A stretch of DNA of 20,359 bases, from positions 1 through 20,359 of the forward strand of contig MPUH01001246.1 in assembly GCA_001970955.1 (NCBI GenBank), given 5' to 3'. The notes under the pieces were generated by a model. It ran no database searches. It was not told the DNA's origin and saw nothing but the letters and a program-made list of their open reading frames with translations. Numbering within the stretch: position 1 is the first letter of the stretch; each line of letters begins with the position of its first letter. A program made the position numbers and the translations under genes. Of this stretch, positions 1-10,781 are shown piece after piece. Origin of the DNA: Stentor coeruleus (Eukaryota; Ciliophora; Heterotrichea; Heterotrichida; Stentoridae).

Positions 1-1941
1 GAATAGCCTGTCCATAATATTTGAGATAGTGCTCCAGGTATACCTGCACTAGTACAAGCAGGAGTAAAATCTGCAATTGCTATAACTGGGGCAAAATAAA
101 AGGGCTTAGAATAATAGTAAAAAATATTATCTGAAGTATAAGACAAAGTAAATTCATGCNGTACTAAAATAAGGCATTTTCATAGTCCCTGCACTATTAG
201 CTGTATTCCCAGCTGTAACAACAAAATCAACATATTCATTAGCTGAAAAACTCTTAGGATGAGTTATGACAATTTTTCTATCTTCAGTAAAGGAAATCAT
301 GTTATTTATAGGTGTTGTTAACGAATTAAGCACAGAATAGTCAATCGGATTGGATGTTAAAGGATCTGTAGTATAAAATCCTTGATAAATTGTAGTAAAA
401 GTAGCATCTTCAGCAGTACTATCACTTTTTGCAACAATTGGTGCTCTTATTGTAATAACAGGTTTTGCAAGACTAAATGTAGTTTTAAAAGATATGCAAA
501 GCCCTGCTAATGGTGATGATGCAGCACTATTTACCGCAGATTCTGATATATCTGAGCTTAGTATAGCAAAATAAGATTCTATATTAGTAATTAGCTTACT
601 TGTTAAAGATTGAAAAGTCAACGATTGTGTTGCATTCAATTTATCATAAACAAATAAACTATTTGAAGAAACAATATCAGAAACACTTGCACTTGACTCT
701 GAGTTTGAAAAATGCGATAAAGTATAAACATTAACTAGACTATTCCTAGCTAAAGTCTTTGTTTCTTGAACCACACATGTAATTTCTATTAAACTAGTGA
801 TTTCACAAAAAATTTCTTCTGAATCAGTATAAACATAAGGATTATCAACTGTTGAACCTATTGTAAAAATTTGAGTTGCTTCATCTGTTTTATAATTAAT
901 ATCATTTAATGTTAAACCAGTATATGTAATAATAATAGTATCTTCTTCAGAAAGTTCATGGGTTATTGCAAAAGTTAAAACCATAAACAAAATACTATCT
1001 TTTGCTAATTGTAAATCCACATCTATATATTTATTTGCTGTTTCCCATTTGACTATTGATATTGGTCCAGCAATAATATCATCAATTGGTGAAGTCCCTG
1101 AGTATTTTTGAAGTATAGTTTCAGTTCCAAAGCGAATTATTGAAAGTGTCCAAAGGTAAGAATTACCAATTATTGCAAAATCAGGGTTTTTAAAACCATT
1201 AATAGTAAAGGTAACAACTGAAGATGCTGGGACTTCATTTGCACAACCGTAGATATAAATACCTGTAATAAAATTTTTGGAATCTAATAAAGTATATTTG
1301 AATTGAAAATGTGTCATATAAAAATAAACTGTTCCTGATGAATCTGAATCCCATGATGGACCTGAAAGTGTTTCAATGCCAAATTTAGAATCAAATTCTA
1401 AGAGAAGAAAGTCTGGCGGATTTAAAGATGAAGCAAGTGTAAATGAAAATTTTAGGCTAGATGAATGAGAGGCTATTTTTGAATCCCCAATGTGAGTAAT
1501 TTCTAATGAATTTGGTAATGCTATTGGCGCTGGGTCTAGAATAGCGAATAATCCGATATTATTTGAATTTGCTAAAATTTGACCTGTTGGACTTTGCCTG
1601 ATTGTCAATGATATTGGCCCATAGACCCCTTTATTAGGCAATGCCTCTAACACAAAGTTTATCTCATTATCATTTTCTTTAGCCTGAGCTTTATCAAGAA
1701 CAATTGTAAAAGTGCTAGAGAATTTAAGATCTAATTCAATAAATGTGCCAATAGGTAATTCGATAGGTACATAAAACTTAACAGTAACTTTTACATCTGT
1801 AGCTTCTTGATGATTACTTGATATAGTAACAATGCTTGTAGCCCAGCCACTCGGCCAAGTGATGTCTTCAGGATCTAGCATAGAATCAAAGCTAAAAAAC
1901 AGTGTCCCAGATACAATACTTACGATGAATAAAATAAGCAT
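1..1941 (-). CDS. Giant secreted/surface protein, tandem copy A (partial, cut by window edge)
   Basis: N-terminal part of a very large secreted protein; the gene continues beyond the left edge. The start at 1941 is followed by a hydrophobic signal peptide (MLILFIVSIVSG), then Ser/Thr/Asn-rich, beta-strand-like sequence with very few Cys. The first ~594 residues align end to end with the start of the neighbouring 2142-aa gene, with no net length difference (1781 bp in each between start codon and N). At 160 a single N replaces 15 bases present in the other copy. Reading through the N shifts the frame into a false stop. With the N dropped, or replaced by 15 bases, bases 159-1 continue the same protein (HEFTLSYTSDN...), so the break is most likely an assembly gap and not a real truncation. 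I do not recognise the family. A role at the cell surface is inferred from the signal peptide and from the C-terminus of the paralogue. Confidence 0.85.
1..1941. repeat. Paralogous tandem duplicate, unit A (matches 6799-8753)
   Basis: This stretch is a direct-orientation paralogue of 6799-8753. Bases 1-159 differ from 6799-6957 at only two positions by my count. Bases 161-430 differ at roughly one in ten, and the part near the start codons differs considerably more. Lengths match exactly after the N. Confidence 0.9.
160..160. other. Ambiguous base / assembly gap inside copy A
   Basis: One N sits between two stretches that match the paralogue. In the paralogue the same place (6958-6972) holds 15 bases encoding roughly RIKSM. 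The N may stand for missing sequence of unknown length, so the frame across it should not be trusted. Confidence 0.9.
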
Positions 1942-2324
1942 TATAGTAAATAAACTGGGATTTATAACATATTTTACGATTTTTAATAAGAGAGACTATT
2001 TATATTATTTAATATTTATTTAAGCTTTATAGTATTACTTATCATTTTATACTAATGATCATCCATTCTCAGTTTTCCTAATTTTCTTACCATATCTTTT
2101 TCAAAAAGAAAATTATTTACTAATCCTATCATTTTTTTCACTAACCTAATAATAAATCAACATAAAAAATAAAATTAAATAAACAGAAAATAGTACATCA
2201 TATCCATTGAAATTCTAACCAAATTTAAAAATTTCTTTGTGTTATTTTATCATTTTTCATCTGATATTTTTACTATGATTTTTTTTAAAATTTTTTTTTT
2301 TATCTAACTAGAATTAACTAACTA
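1942..2324. other. Intergenic spacer between the tandem giant genes
   Basis: 383 bp of AT-rich sequence with poly-T/poly-A runs. It holds the 3' end of the upstream giant gene and the 5' flank of copy A. I see no coding sequence, RNA gene or clear motif. Confidence 0.6.
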
Positions 2325-5300
2325 TTATAAAGTACTAAGCCAAAAAATAAAGGCTGTACTTAAGGCAGTTCCATAACTTATTGATATCCAAGTTAAATTA
2401 TAGCTCACAATTTCTGCTTCAGTTAAACAATCTGGATTTATTGGATTATTGTTACAGAATGTGCAAGAAAAAATATAAATTTCATCAGTTGTTATCTCAT
2501 TAAGATTCCATTCAATAACGTTATAGTCTCCATAATAACTAATACTATATATTGTTGATAAAGCAGAATTACCCTCCCTATCTAACCCAAAAAATATATT
2601 ATATGAGCTTAATAATGTGGTTATATTTGGGTTAAATTCTTGAATACAAATAGTTGTTCCATATATCCCTGCTGTAAACCAAAACTCTAAAACATTTGAA
2701 TTCAGGATAAAAGTTGAATTATAAAATTCTGGAATTCCAAACACGGTAAAATCAGCTTCTTGAACTGAAGCTATGCTGAATGCTGAAGTAATTCCATTTG
2801 CAGTTAAGAATTTAGCTAGTTTTTGATTTGTAATACTTGAAGCTTTTTTTATTGGGTCAAAATCAAAATAAACACTTGAAAGAAGCAAACATGAGACAGT
2901 AGTCTCAAGTCTGCGATATGCACCTTGCCAAATTATGACCATAGAACTATAAACTTCTAATGCTCCAGCTATAGATTGAGGGACAACTTCAATTAAAGAT
3001 TCTTTCAAAGTATTATCAAAATTTATATCTATTAATACAGGGGGTAAAGGATCTTCAGTTCTCTCTAAGCTCTTACTATTTGCCAAATCATTACCACTCA
3101 TATTATCAGCCCAGGCTACCAATACCAAATTTGTGCTAGCAATTAAGTTATTAAATGTCTGTAATATAGAATCGCCTTTTTTAGCATATTTTATACCAGA
3201 AAAGTACATTTGAGAACCTAATTTAAGGAAGTTGTTATTATATTCTTCCCATGTATCCCCTGGAACTTGGCTTATAGCGAAACTCCAAGCAGCAATTTGA
3301 TGTTCTATAGAACTTTGATCACCTTCAGAGTCTCCAAAAATTGGTGCAGAATAACTTTTTATATATTCAAGTGTTGCCATATCAGGATATTTATCAAACA
3401 TATATGATGAAATTAAAGCCCAATACACTATAGAATCTGAATTCAAGTTAACTAAAAGATCAACTTTAACACTACTTTTTACGTCAATTGCTGTTTTTAT
3501 TATCGGTGCTTCAGTGTATATATTATCAATAATAAAATTACCTGTAGGTTCTATGTCAAAATATTCAGAACATTCTCCAGATAATTTGTAAGAAAAATCA
3601 TAAACAGTTCCAATTGTAGCAGTTTCATTAACAGCAATTTGAAAACTTTTTATTGAATCTTTTGATGTAAAAGTAACAATTTTAGGGATAAATTCTATTT
3701 TTGGGTCTGATGATAAAAGGGTAAATTCAATTGTAAGGTCATTAAAAGGGGAATATGGAGAAATACTCAGTTCTATAGGAAAAGTCCCGAAACCTGGAAC
3801 TGCATATGAAATTTCTGATACTTGGACTTGAATTTTATTACCATCAAAAATATTAACTAAGGTTTTTTGAGGTGCTCTATAATAAGATTCACCATCAATA
3901 AAAGCTGACTCATATATTTCCCAGGATAGGTAAATAATAAGATTTTGGGATTTTGGAATAATGCCAATCATGAAAGTGGTTTTTGGGGAGTCAATTGTAA
4001 GGTAATAATCAGCACTTCCTGAAAAGGTAAGAAAATTTTCATAGTCTGCAGCGTTTGAAGGATAAATTTCTAACCAATTAGCATGTAAAACATTATCAGA
4101 AGTACTTATTGAGATTGGTCCTGAGTAAGTACCAGGAATAAGAAGTATATTTTTCCCATCATTTACTATCAAAGATTCTAATTTTGAAGTGTAAAACCCT
4201 GTATAAGCTGAATTGAGGTTTGCAAAACTTATTGACGTTATACTTTGAGGACTTTCAGAATAAGGAGTCAATATTAAAGCAGTAAATTTTCTAGTCCAAT
4301 AGTCATAAACTTCAAAACACTCAGTGTCAAATGCATCAAAATAATTATCTTTACGAATAAGCCCAGTTAAAGGGTCTTCAATATTATAAAAAGTAAAATT
4401 ATTCCAGTACTCTGAACTCAAATCTATTGATTTTTGTAATAAAAATATAGCTGAATTTGATGATGCATAACAAGTTGAGCCTTCTGGAAATACTTCAACA
4501 GGTGGAGATGTTTCATAAACATGCGAACAGGAAATAGTTTTAGAATTATACAATTCTAATTGATATGGCTGAGGAAACATAAAGACTATCATTGAATCAG
4601 AACTAATAGAATCAGTAACTTTAGCTCTAATCTGAATATTAGATTCAATATCTGTGCTTTGACTACGATTGATATATTGAATATCAAAAATACTTTCTGG
4701 TAATCCTGTAAAAGTAGCACTAATTTGCTTATATGGGTTAACTACAAGATTACCATTAGAATCTACTATATAGAATTTCCAATTAGTAGATAAAACTATA
4801 GGGTTATTAAGGAGAATATATATAGATATAGGTGTATCTGCATTAACAGAATTAATTCCAAAACATGTTATAACCCAATGATCTCCATAACAATATAAAT
4901 TATTATTGTCCGTTGCAGCAGTGTAATAATGCATATTAGGATAATCTTCGAATTCAAAATAAGGACCAGGATGAGCATTATAGTCTTTTGGTGCTTCAAA
5001 AACGTAATACCAATTTTCATTTGTATCTATGTTTAGAGAAAATGTAAAATTATGAGCACTAAGCATAGCTATTGTAGTTATGTCAACTTTAAGACTTACT
5101 GATTTTATATTTCCTGATAAACTTGGTGTATATGTTATTTTATTTGTATCTGTATAAGAATTATCATCTTGTATAAAGTTGACATTCATATAGTTTGCTT
5201 GAATCATAAATGGTGAGCTTTGTGTACTTGTACTGCCAATATTAAAAGCTTTATCTTTTCTTATAAAAATCTTAGTATTTTGAAGAATATCATGATTGGT

Positions 5301-8300
5301 AGTTATTATCAACTTGGAGTTTGAAGTAATTACAGAACTAAATCCTTCACTACACCAAGTGTTATCTTTGGCTAATGAATCGTCTATAAAAGCTTCTCCT
5401 TGAATTGTTATATCGGTTCCTTTAGGAAGGTTAACTGATATCGTAAATTCAATTTGGAAAAATACATTTTCAGCATCTTGGATGTTAGGAAAAACATAAA
5501 CTGAGTTTATTTTGGACTTTGAAGCAGAGGCTCCAATTGTAAAAGTGGTCCTGGTAGTTGAATCTGATCCATCAGTAGTGTCTATAAACTTGGAAATATA
5601 ATTGTTTTTATACATAACATAAACAGATGAAAATCCTGGATAAATACTTGTGTCAGTATCAGTAACTTCAGGTACGACTACTTCATAAACTTTTATTATC
5701 AAAATAGTTCCTTTAGGAATATTATTTATCAATTGGCCTGTTTCTGTAGTATTTGAACTGTCAATGTCAGTTAGAGAATTAAAATTTGAACCATTGATTG
5801 TTCCTTTAGCTGAATAATAACTTCCTGCTTTGATTTCCCATTTACACCCATCAGCGTTAAAATGATTTCCTATTGACACTTGGAATGAGATTTCTGGTAA
5901 TGCTCTGATTTTACTTGGCAATAAAAAAATTATTTCTAAATCAACCACTTGGCTTGAATGACCAAATCCAGTCGCTGTTTTTGGACTATAATTTTCTAAT
6001 ACCAAATTGCTTGAACTCACATAACCTATATTTAAATTTATTGTTGCTGAATGGGTACAAGCAGCTTTTGCGAATTCTGTTGAATCTGTTGCATAAAATA
6101 TAAAACTTACTGAGCCTGAGTACCATGGTAGTGTAACACTAGTTAAGGCAAAAGAGACAGAAGAAGCTACACTCATGGTTTTAGAACCTATAAAAGCTGT
6201 ATAAAAGTTGTATAGTGGATCATCTGAAGAGTAAATTGTCAAAGAATTAGTATCAAAAGTTGAAGTGCCACTTAAAAAGAAACCTTTAGAGAATACTAAA
6301 CCAGCACCGCCTGTTGAAGCAACGGTGTCAATAGTAAAAGTAAATGAGTTTATTGTTTCAAGCATATTTTGAGTTAATGAGGAATCTGTTTCTGATGAAA
6401 TCAGTGTTGTTGAAACACCTGATGTTGCTGTTATCGAAGAGCTTGAACTTTCTGATAGGATATATAAATTTTCATCTGATATTGCTTTCGCATAAACTCT
6501 GGCTTTAAGCGTATAAACTTTGCCTGAAACAAGTGATGGAAAAGGGAATCTTATGCTTGTTGGACCTGAAGGTATTGATGAGCTGTAAGTTAAAATCAAG
6601 TGGGTTGAATGAGCGTTTGATTCATCTTTAGAATATTTTATAGTAAAAGTATTCCCTGTTCCAACATCATTTGAAGGATAATTACTACCAGAGTCAAGTC
6701 CACTACCATAATCTCCTTTAAGTGTTGAATCATCAGTTGTAAAAGTGAAGTCTGCATATACTGAGTAGTCTGGAATTATAGTATATGAAACTGAATCTGA
6801 ATAGCCTGTCCATAATATTTGAGATAGTGCTCCAGGTATACCTGCACTAGTACAAGCAGGAATAAAATCTGCAATTGCTATAACTGGGGCAAAATAAAAG
6901 GGCTTAGAATAATAGTAAAAAACATTATCTGAAGTATAAGACAAAGTAAATTCATGCATTGATTTTATCCTTGTACTAAAATAAGGCATTTTCATTGTCC
7001 CTGCAACCAAATTATTATTCCCAGCTACAACAACAAAATCAACATATTCATTAGCTGAAAAACTCTTAGGATGAGTTACGACAATTTTTCTATCTTCAGT
7101 AAAGGAGACCATGTTATTTGTAGGTTTTGTTAACGAATTAGCCGTAGAATAGTCAACCGGATTTGATGTTATAAGATTTGTAGTATAAAATCCTTGATAA
7201 ATTGTAGTAAGAGTAGCATCTTCATTAGTACTATCACTTTTTGCAATAATTGGGGCTCTTACTGTAATTACAGGTTCTGTAAGACTTGCTAAAGTTTTAA
7301 AAGAGATGCAAAGTCCTGCCAACAGTGATGATGCAGCACTATTTACTGCAGTATTTGATATATCTGAGGATAATATGGCAAAATAAGATTTTAGATTAGT
7401 AATTAGCTTAGCTGTAGAAGTTTGCAAAGTTAAAATATAGCTTGTAGCCAATTTATCATAAATAAATGAAGAATCTGAAGAGACAATATTAGAAACACTT
7501 GCACTTGACGCTGAGCTTGAAAAATGCGATAAAGTATAAACATTAACTACACTATTTCTTGATAAAGTCATTGTTTCTTGAACCTCACATGTAATTTCTG
7601 TTGAGCTAGTGATTTCACAAGAGATTTTTTCTGAATTAGTATAAATATAAGGATTATCAACTGGTGAACCTGCTGTAAATGTCTGAGTTGCATCATCTGC
7701 TTTATAACTATAATCATTTAGTGTAAGTCCAGTAAATGAAATAGAAATAGTCTGTGTTTCAGAAAGTTCATGTGTTATACTAAAAGTTAAAACCATAAAC
7801 AAAATACTATCCTGTGCTAATTGTGTTCCTACGTCAATATATTCATTTGCAGCTTTCCATTTAACTATTGATATTGGTCCAGCTGTAATATCATCAATTG
7901 GTGATGTTCCTGAATATGCTTGAAGTATTGTTTGAGTTCCAAATCGAATAACTGAAAGTTTCCAAAGGTAAGAGTTACCATTTTTTGCATAGTCAGGGTT
8001 TTCAAAGCCAGTAATAGTAAAAGTAATAACTGAAGTTGGTGGAACTTCAACTGTACACCCATATATATAAATGCTAGAAAGAATATTGTTGGAATCTGAT
8101 AAGGTATACTTGAATTGATAATTTGTTGAGATTAAATACTTTGTCCCTGATGCGTCATTATCCCAAGATAGACTTTGAGTTGATGGAATACTAAAACTTG
8201 AATCGAATTCTAAATAAAGGATGTCTAAAGGATTTAATAAAGAAGCAAGAGTAAATGAAAATTTTAGACTGGTTGGTTGTGAGGCCACTTTCGATTGCCC

Positions 8301-8753
8301 AGTGTGAGTTATTTGTAAAGAATTTGATGTCGCTATTGGCATTGAATCTAAAATGGCTAAGATTCCGATGTTATTCGAAGCTGCTAGGATTTGACCTGTT
8401 GAGCTTTGTCTAATCATTAGAGACATTGGACCGTAGATACCTTTGCTAGGTAATGTCCCTACAGTAAAAGTAACCTTGTTATCTTCTTCTTTTGCCTGAG
8501 CCTTATCGAGAACTACTGAGAAAGGGCTGGGGAATCCAAGATCTAATTCTGCGTATGTGCCAATGGGTAATTCAATTGGAACATTGAACTCAACAGTTGC
8601 CTTTGTATCTGTAGCTCCCTGGTGGTTGCTTGATAGAGTGACCATGCTAGAAACCCAGTTGTTTGGCCAAGAAATAACCTCAGGGTCTAGCATAGAGTCA
8701 TGGCTGATAAATAACGTCCCAGCTGCAATTCTTAGGAGAGGTAAAATAAACAT
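2325..8753 (-). CDS. Giant secreted, probably GPI- or membrane-anchored surface protein, tandem copy B (2142 aa)
   Basis: Complete intronless reading frame ending at TAA (2327-2325). Stops in all frames follow. The start at 8753 gives a short signal peptide (MFILPLLRIAAG) aligned with that of copy A. The body is rich in Ser, Thr, Asn, Ile and Tyr, poor in Cys, with many NxS/T sequons (for example NETA, NRSQ, NLTW), as expected for a glycosylated extracellular beta-rich protein. A few Cys gather near the C-terminus (CTFCNNNPINPDC). The protein ends with small residues and a hydrophobic tail (SYGTALSTAFIFWLSTL), which fits a GPI signal or a terminal membrane anchor with no cytoplasmic domain. 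I recognise no catalytic motif and no named family. An adhesin-like or surface-coat role is inference. It lies directly upstream of its paralogue on the same strand, indicating tandem duplication. Confidence 0.9.
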   Translation of the reverse strand: MFILPLLRIAAGTLFISHDSMLDPEVISWPNNWVSSMVTLSSNHQGATDTKATVEFNVPIELPIGTYAELDLGFPSPFSVVLDKAQAKEEDNKVTFTVGTLPSKGIYGPMSLMIRQSSTGQILAASNNIGILAILDSMPIATSNSLQITHTGQSKVASQPTSLKFSFTLASLLNPLDILYLEFDSSFSIPSTQSLSWDNDASGTKYLISTNYQFKYTLSDSNNILSSIYIYGCTVEVPPTSVITFTITGFENPDYAKNGNSYLWKLSVIRFGTQTILQAYSGTSPIDDITAGPISIVKWKAANEYIDVGTQLAQDSILFMVLTFSITHELSETQTISISFTGLTLNDYSYKADDATQTFTAGSPVDNPYIYTNSEKISCEITSSTEITCEVQETMTLSRNSVVNVYTLSHFSSSASSASVSNIVSSDSSFIYDKLATSYILTLQTSTAKLITNLKSYFAILSSDISNTAVNSAASSLLAGLCISFKTLASLTEPVITVRAPIIAKSDSTNEDATLTTIYQGFYTTNLITSNPVDYSTANSLTKPTNNMVSFTEDRKIVVTHPKSFSANEYVDFVVVAGNNNLVAGTMKMPYFSTRIKSMHEFTLSYTSDNVFYYYSKPFYFAPVIAIADFIPACTSAGIPGALSQILWTGYSDSVSYTIIPDYSVYADFTFTTDDSTLKGDYGSGLDSGSNYPSNDVGTGNTFTIKYSKDESNAHSTHLILTYSSSIPSGPTSIRFPFPSLVSGKVYTLKARVYAKAISDENLYILSESSSSSITATSGVSTTLISSETDSSLTQNMLETINSFTFTIDTVASTGGAGLVFSKGFFLSGTSTFDTNSLTIYSSDDPLYNFYTAFIGSKTMSVASSVSFALTSVTLPWYSGSVSFIFYATDSTEFAKAACTHSATINLNIGYVSSSNLVLENYSPKTATGFGHSSQVVDLEIIFLLPSKIRALPEISFQVSIGNHFNADGCKWEIKAGSYYSAKGTINGSNFNSLTDIDSSNTTETGQLINNIPKGTILIIKVYEVVVPEVTDTDTSIYPGFSSVYVMYKNNYISKFIDTTDGSDSTTRTTFTIGASASKSKINSVYVFPNIQDAENVFFQIEFTISVNLPKGTDITIQGEAFIDDSLAKDNTWCSEGFSSVITSNSKLIITTNHDILQNTKIFIRKDKAFNIGSTSTQSSPFMIQANYMNVNFIQDDNSYTDTNKITYTPSLSGNIKSVSLKVDITTIAMLSAHNFTFSLNIDTNENWYYVFEAPKDYNAHPGPYFEFEDYPNMHYYTAATDNNNLYCYGDHWVITCFGINSVNADTPISIYILLNNPIVLSTNWKFYIVDSNGNLVVNPYKQISATFTGLPESIFDIQYINRSQSTDIESNIQIRAKVTDSISSDSMIVFMFPQPYQLELYNSKTISCSHVYETSPPVEVFPEGSTCYASSNSAIFLLQKSIDLSSEYWNNFTFYNIEDPLTGLIRKDNYFDAFDTECFEVYDYWTRKFTALILTPYSESPQSITSISFANLNSAYTGFYTSKLESLIVNDGKNILLIPGTYSGPISISTSDNVLHANWLEIYPSNAADYENFLTFSGSADYYLTIDSPKTTFMIGIIPKSQNLIIYLSWEIYESAFIDGESYYRAPQKTLVNIFDGNKIQVQVSEISYAVPGFGTFPIELSISPYSPFNDLTIEFTLLSSDPKIEFIPKIVTFTSKDSIKSFQIAVNETATIGTVYDFSYKLSGECSEYFDIEPTGNFIIDNIYTEAPIIKTAIDVKSSVKVDLLVNLNSDSIVYWALISSYMFDKYPDMATLEYIKSYSAPIFGDSEGDQSSIEHQIAAWSFAISQVPGDTWEEYNNNFLKLGSQMYFSGIKYAKKGDSILQTFNNLIASTNLVLVAWADNMSGNDLANSKSLERTEDPLPPVLIDINFDNTLKESLIEVVPQSIAGALEVYSSMVIIWQGAYRRLETTVSCLLLSSVYFDFDPIKKASSITNQKLAKFLTANGITSAFSIASVQEADFTVFGIPEFYNSTFILNSNVLEFWFTAGIYGTTICIQEFNPNITTLLSSYNIFFGLDREGNSALSTIYSISYYGDYNVIEWNLNEITTDEIYIFSCTFCNNNPINPDCLTEAEIVSYNLTWISISYGTALSTAFIFWLSTL
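6799..8753. repeat. Paralogous tandem duplicate, unit B (matches 1-1941)
   Basis: The 5' third of the complete giant gene, aligned in the same orientation with copy A. Similarity is near-complete at 6799-6957 and falls toward the start codon at 8753. Unit B contains 15 bases (6958-6972) that are an N in unit A. Confidence 0.9.
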
Positions 8754-9433
8754 TATAAACTTAAAAAATAAATCAACTATAATTATTCAACTATGAAGCT
8801 TATAGTTTTAATTTGACTAATACAATTAATTTACATGCTTGCAAGATATAAAATAGTGTAAGTTAGTTTTATAAAACATATTTGAAGTGAATTTTATTAT
8901 AAACTTCACAATAAAGAATAATTATTTAAATTATCTTCGATTGAAAAATAAAGCTTTATATACTCAAGCATTAATGAAAGGAATTATAAAACAGCCTAGA
9001 TTTATTCCTTTCCTTAATTAAAGTTTACATTTGAAGGAATGTATAATTTCATCATTACAAACTTGGTATATAATATAAATACAATTGATTTTGATTTTAT
9101 AGTTAAAAATATAAACCCATATAGAAGTTTGAAACTATTATCATACGATATTGATTATGATATTTTTAATTAGTAATATATAAACTATTGTAAAAATCTT
9201 CTAGTTTGTTGCAACATAAATTTTATTTTGATTCCAATTGAAAATTAACTAAACCTAAAAATAAACAAAAATAAAAGATTATCCTTAGCATATAACTTTT
9301 AAAAAACCAGCCAGTTTATATTGAAGAAAACTCATCATAACATTAAAAAAAAATTTTAATAAGCCAAGGCCTTCTTTGACAAAAAATAAAAATCTTATAA
9401 AACTATGAGCTCCTAACGTTTAAAGTTATTTAA
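8754..9433. other. Intergenic spacer, no gene seen
   Basis: 680 bp of AT-rich sequence between the start of the giant gene and the 3' end of the mitochondrial-type gene. Both flanking genes are on the minus strand, so it holds the promoter of the giant gene. I found no convincing coding remnant, RNA or repeat. Confidence 0.5.
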
Positions 9434-10540
9434 CTAGGCTGATAAAGATTTGAATTTTTTACTGTTGAGAATTCTTGGGTGCTTAATAGCAGGAAGAGTA
9501 TGAGTGAAAGATTCCTCAGCTTTTTTGTCAGATAAAGCGATAACCGCTTTTTGTTCTTTACTGAGTCCTAATAATTCAGCCTGTTCTTTTTCAGTCATTT
9601 TCTCTGCTTTAGTCTTAAAATCTTCAATATAATTTAATAGCCTAGGCAACAAAGGGTCATTTTCATAAGTCATTTTGCCCTTTCTAATACCAATAAGAGC
9701 AGACTGAAAAGCAAGTTTTTTAATATCTTTAGCTTCTGATCCAGAGATATCTTGTCCAAGTTTTTGTACTGCTTTATCAAGTGCATCTCTTAATACTCTG
9801 CTCATATTATCCTTCTCAAACCTATCTGTAGCTTTTAATATATTCAAAGCACGTTCATAAGTATGTTTTTTCAATAACACTCTACTATTTTCTAAATGAA
9901 TTTCCATTAGTTTAGCTTTAGTACCAAGATATTCTTTATGAACTCTAAGGTAGTCAACTTGAGCCAAAGAGGGTTTTCTGGTTTCTAAAGCCAAGTTTTC
10001 TTCATTTTCAAAAACTGATTCTAGAATCGAATCTAAGTTATAAGACTTCCAAAGCTGCTTCCATGGAGCTGGGAAGACCATAGCTGTACTTTGCATAAAG
10101 TAATAGAAAAAGCAATAAACCCACATCTCGAAACCATAATGCATATTAAGAACTACATAACCCCAAGCATGATTATGATGACTTCTCATTGCTACTGTGA
10201 AAATTAATCCAATAAAAAAGTAGTTGTACCACTTACTGTATTCTAATACACTTTGAAAATGTGGGGATACTTGTTCAGGACCTAACAACTCCATAACTAT
10301 TCTAAATGTATGTCGTGGATGAAGGGTTATAGGATGATCTTCAGTGCAATATGGATGCTTGTACAACTCTTTTGGAAGCCGCAAGTCATTTTCTTTCTTA
10401 AGCCAAGCCTTATTCACTTCTTCAGCTTTAGCACCTTGGAATTTGGCATCATCAATAAGAGCATAAGCTTTTTCTACGAAATTATGGCTGCTTGCTGTTC
10501 TGATAAGAAGATTTGACCTTAGTCTTGAAAGCATCAGCAT
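9434..10540 (-). CDS. Mitochondrial inner-membrane protein, possible OXPHOS / ATP synthase subunit b-like component (368 aa)
   Basis: Intronless frame ending in TAG. The N-terminus (MLMLSRLRSNLLIRTASS) is basic, hydroxylated and free of acidic residues, typical of a mitochondrial targeting peptide. Two hydrophobic segments lie at about residues 104-118 and 128-150, separated by a His-rich loop (MRSHHNHAWG). After PAPWKQLWKSY the rest (about 166-345) is predicted to be long charged helix with heptad character, ending in a basic tail. Two membrane spans followed by a long matrix helix is the architecture of ATP synthase subunit b, and ciliate respiratory complexes are known to contain many lineage-specific subunits. 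I do not see a diagnostic motif, so the precise subunit is inference. An alternative is a ciliate-specific complex IV or complex I accessory subunit. It diverges from the channel gene across a 241-bp spacer. Confidence 0.8.
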   Translation of the reverse strand: MLMLSRLRSNLLIRTASSHNFVEKAYALIDDAKFQGAKAEEVNKAWLKKENDLRLPKELYKHPYCTEDHPITLHPRHTFRIVMELLGPEQVSPHFQSVLEYSKWYNYFFIGLIFTVAMRSHHNHAWGYVVLNMHYGFEMWVYCFFYYFMQSTAMVFPAPWKQLWKSYNLDSILESVFENEENLALETRKPSLAQVDYLRVHKEYLGTKAKLMEIHLENSRVLLKKHTYERALNILKATDRFEKDNMSRVLRDALDKAVQKLGQDISGSEAKDIKKLAFQSALIGIRKGKMTYENDPLLPRLLNYIEDFKTKAEKMTEKEQAELLGLSKEQKAVIALSDKKAEESFTHTLPAIKHPRILNSKKFKSLSA

Positions 10541-10781
10541 TTTATTATGGCCATGATTAATTTGGGAATAAACTTTTTAGATGTTTTGGAAGAAGGGTTT
10601 TCATATGATTTTCTAAATAATGGAATTTTATATATGCAAAATACACGAATGGAAAAATTTATGTATAGAAAGAGTTTATTTGTGGAAAATATAAGAGAAT
10701 TTGTAATAAAATTTGATTAGTAGGCAGGGTATTAAAATGAATTTTAGGTGTAATTTGAAACTATATTAGAATTTATAAAAA
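10541..10781. promoter_or_regulatory. Divergent intergenic region (shared promoter zone)
   Basis: 241 bp separate the start codons of the minus-strand mitochondrial-type gene and the plus-strand channel gene, so both promoters must lie here. The sequence is AT-rich without a motif I can name. An ATG at 10738 runs into an in-frame TAG before the channel start and is therefore not an N-terminal extension. Confidence 0.5.

Noticed and set aside
8557..8796. Plus-strand open frame across the start of the giant gene (and the similar one at 1832-2023)
   Set aside because: Both are antisense to the signal-peptide region of the paralogues and exist only because those regions are homologous.
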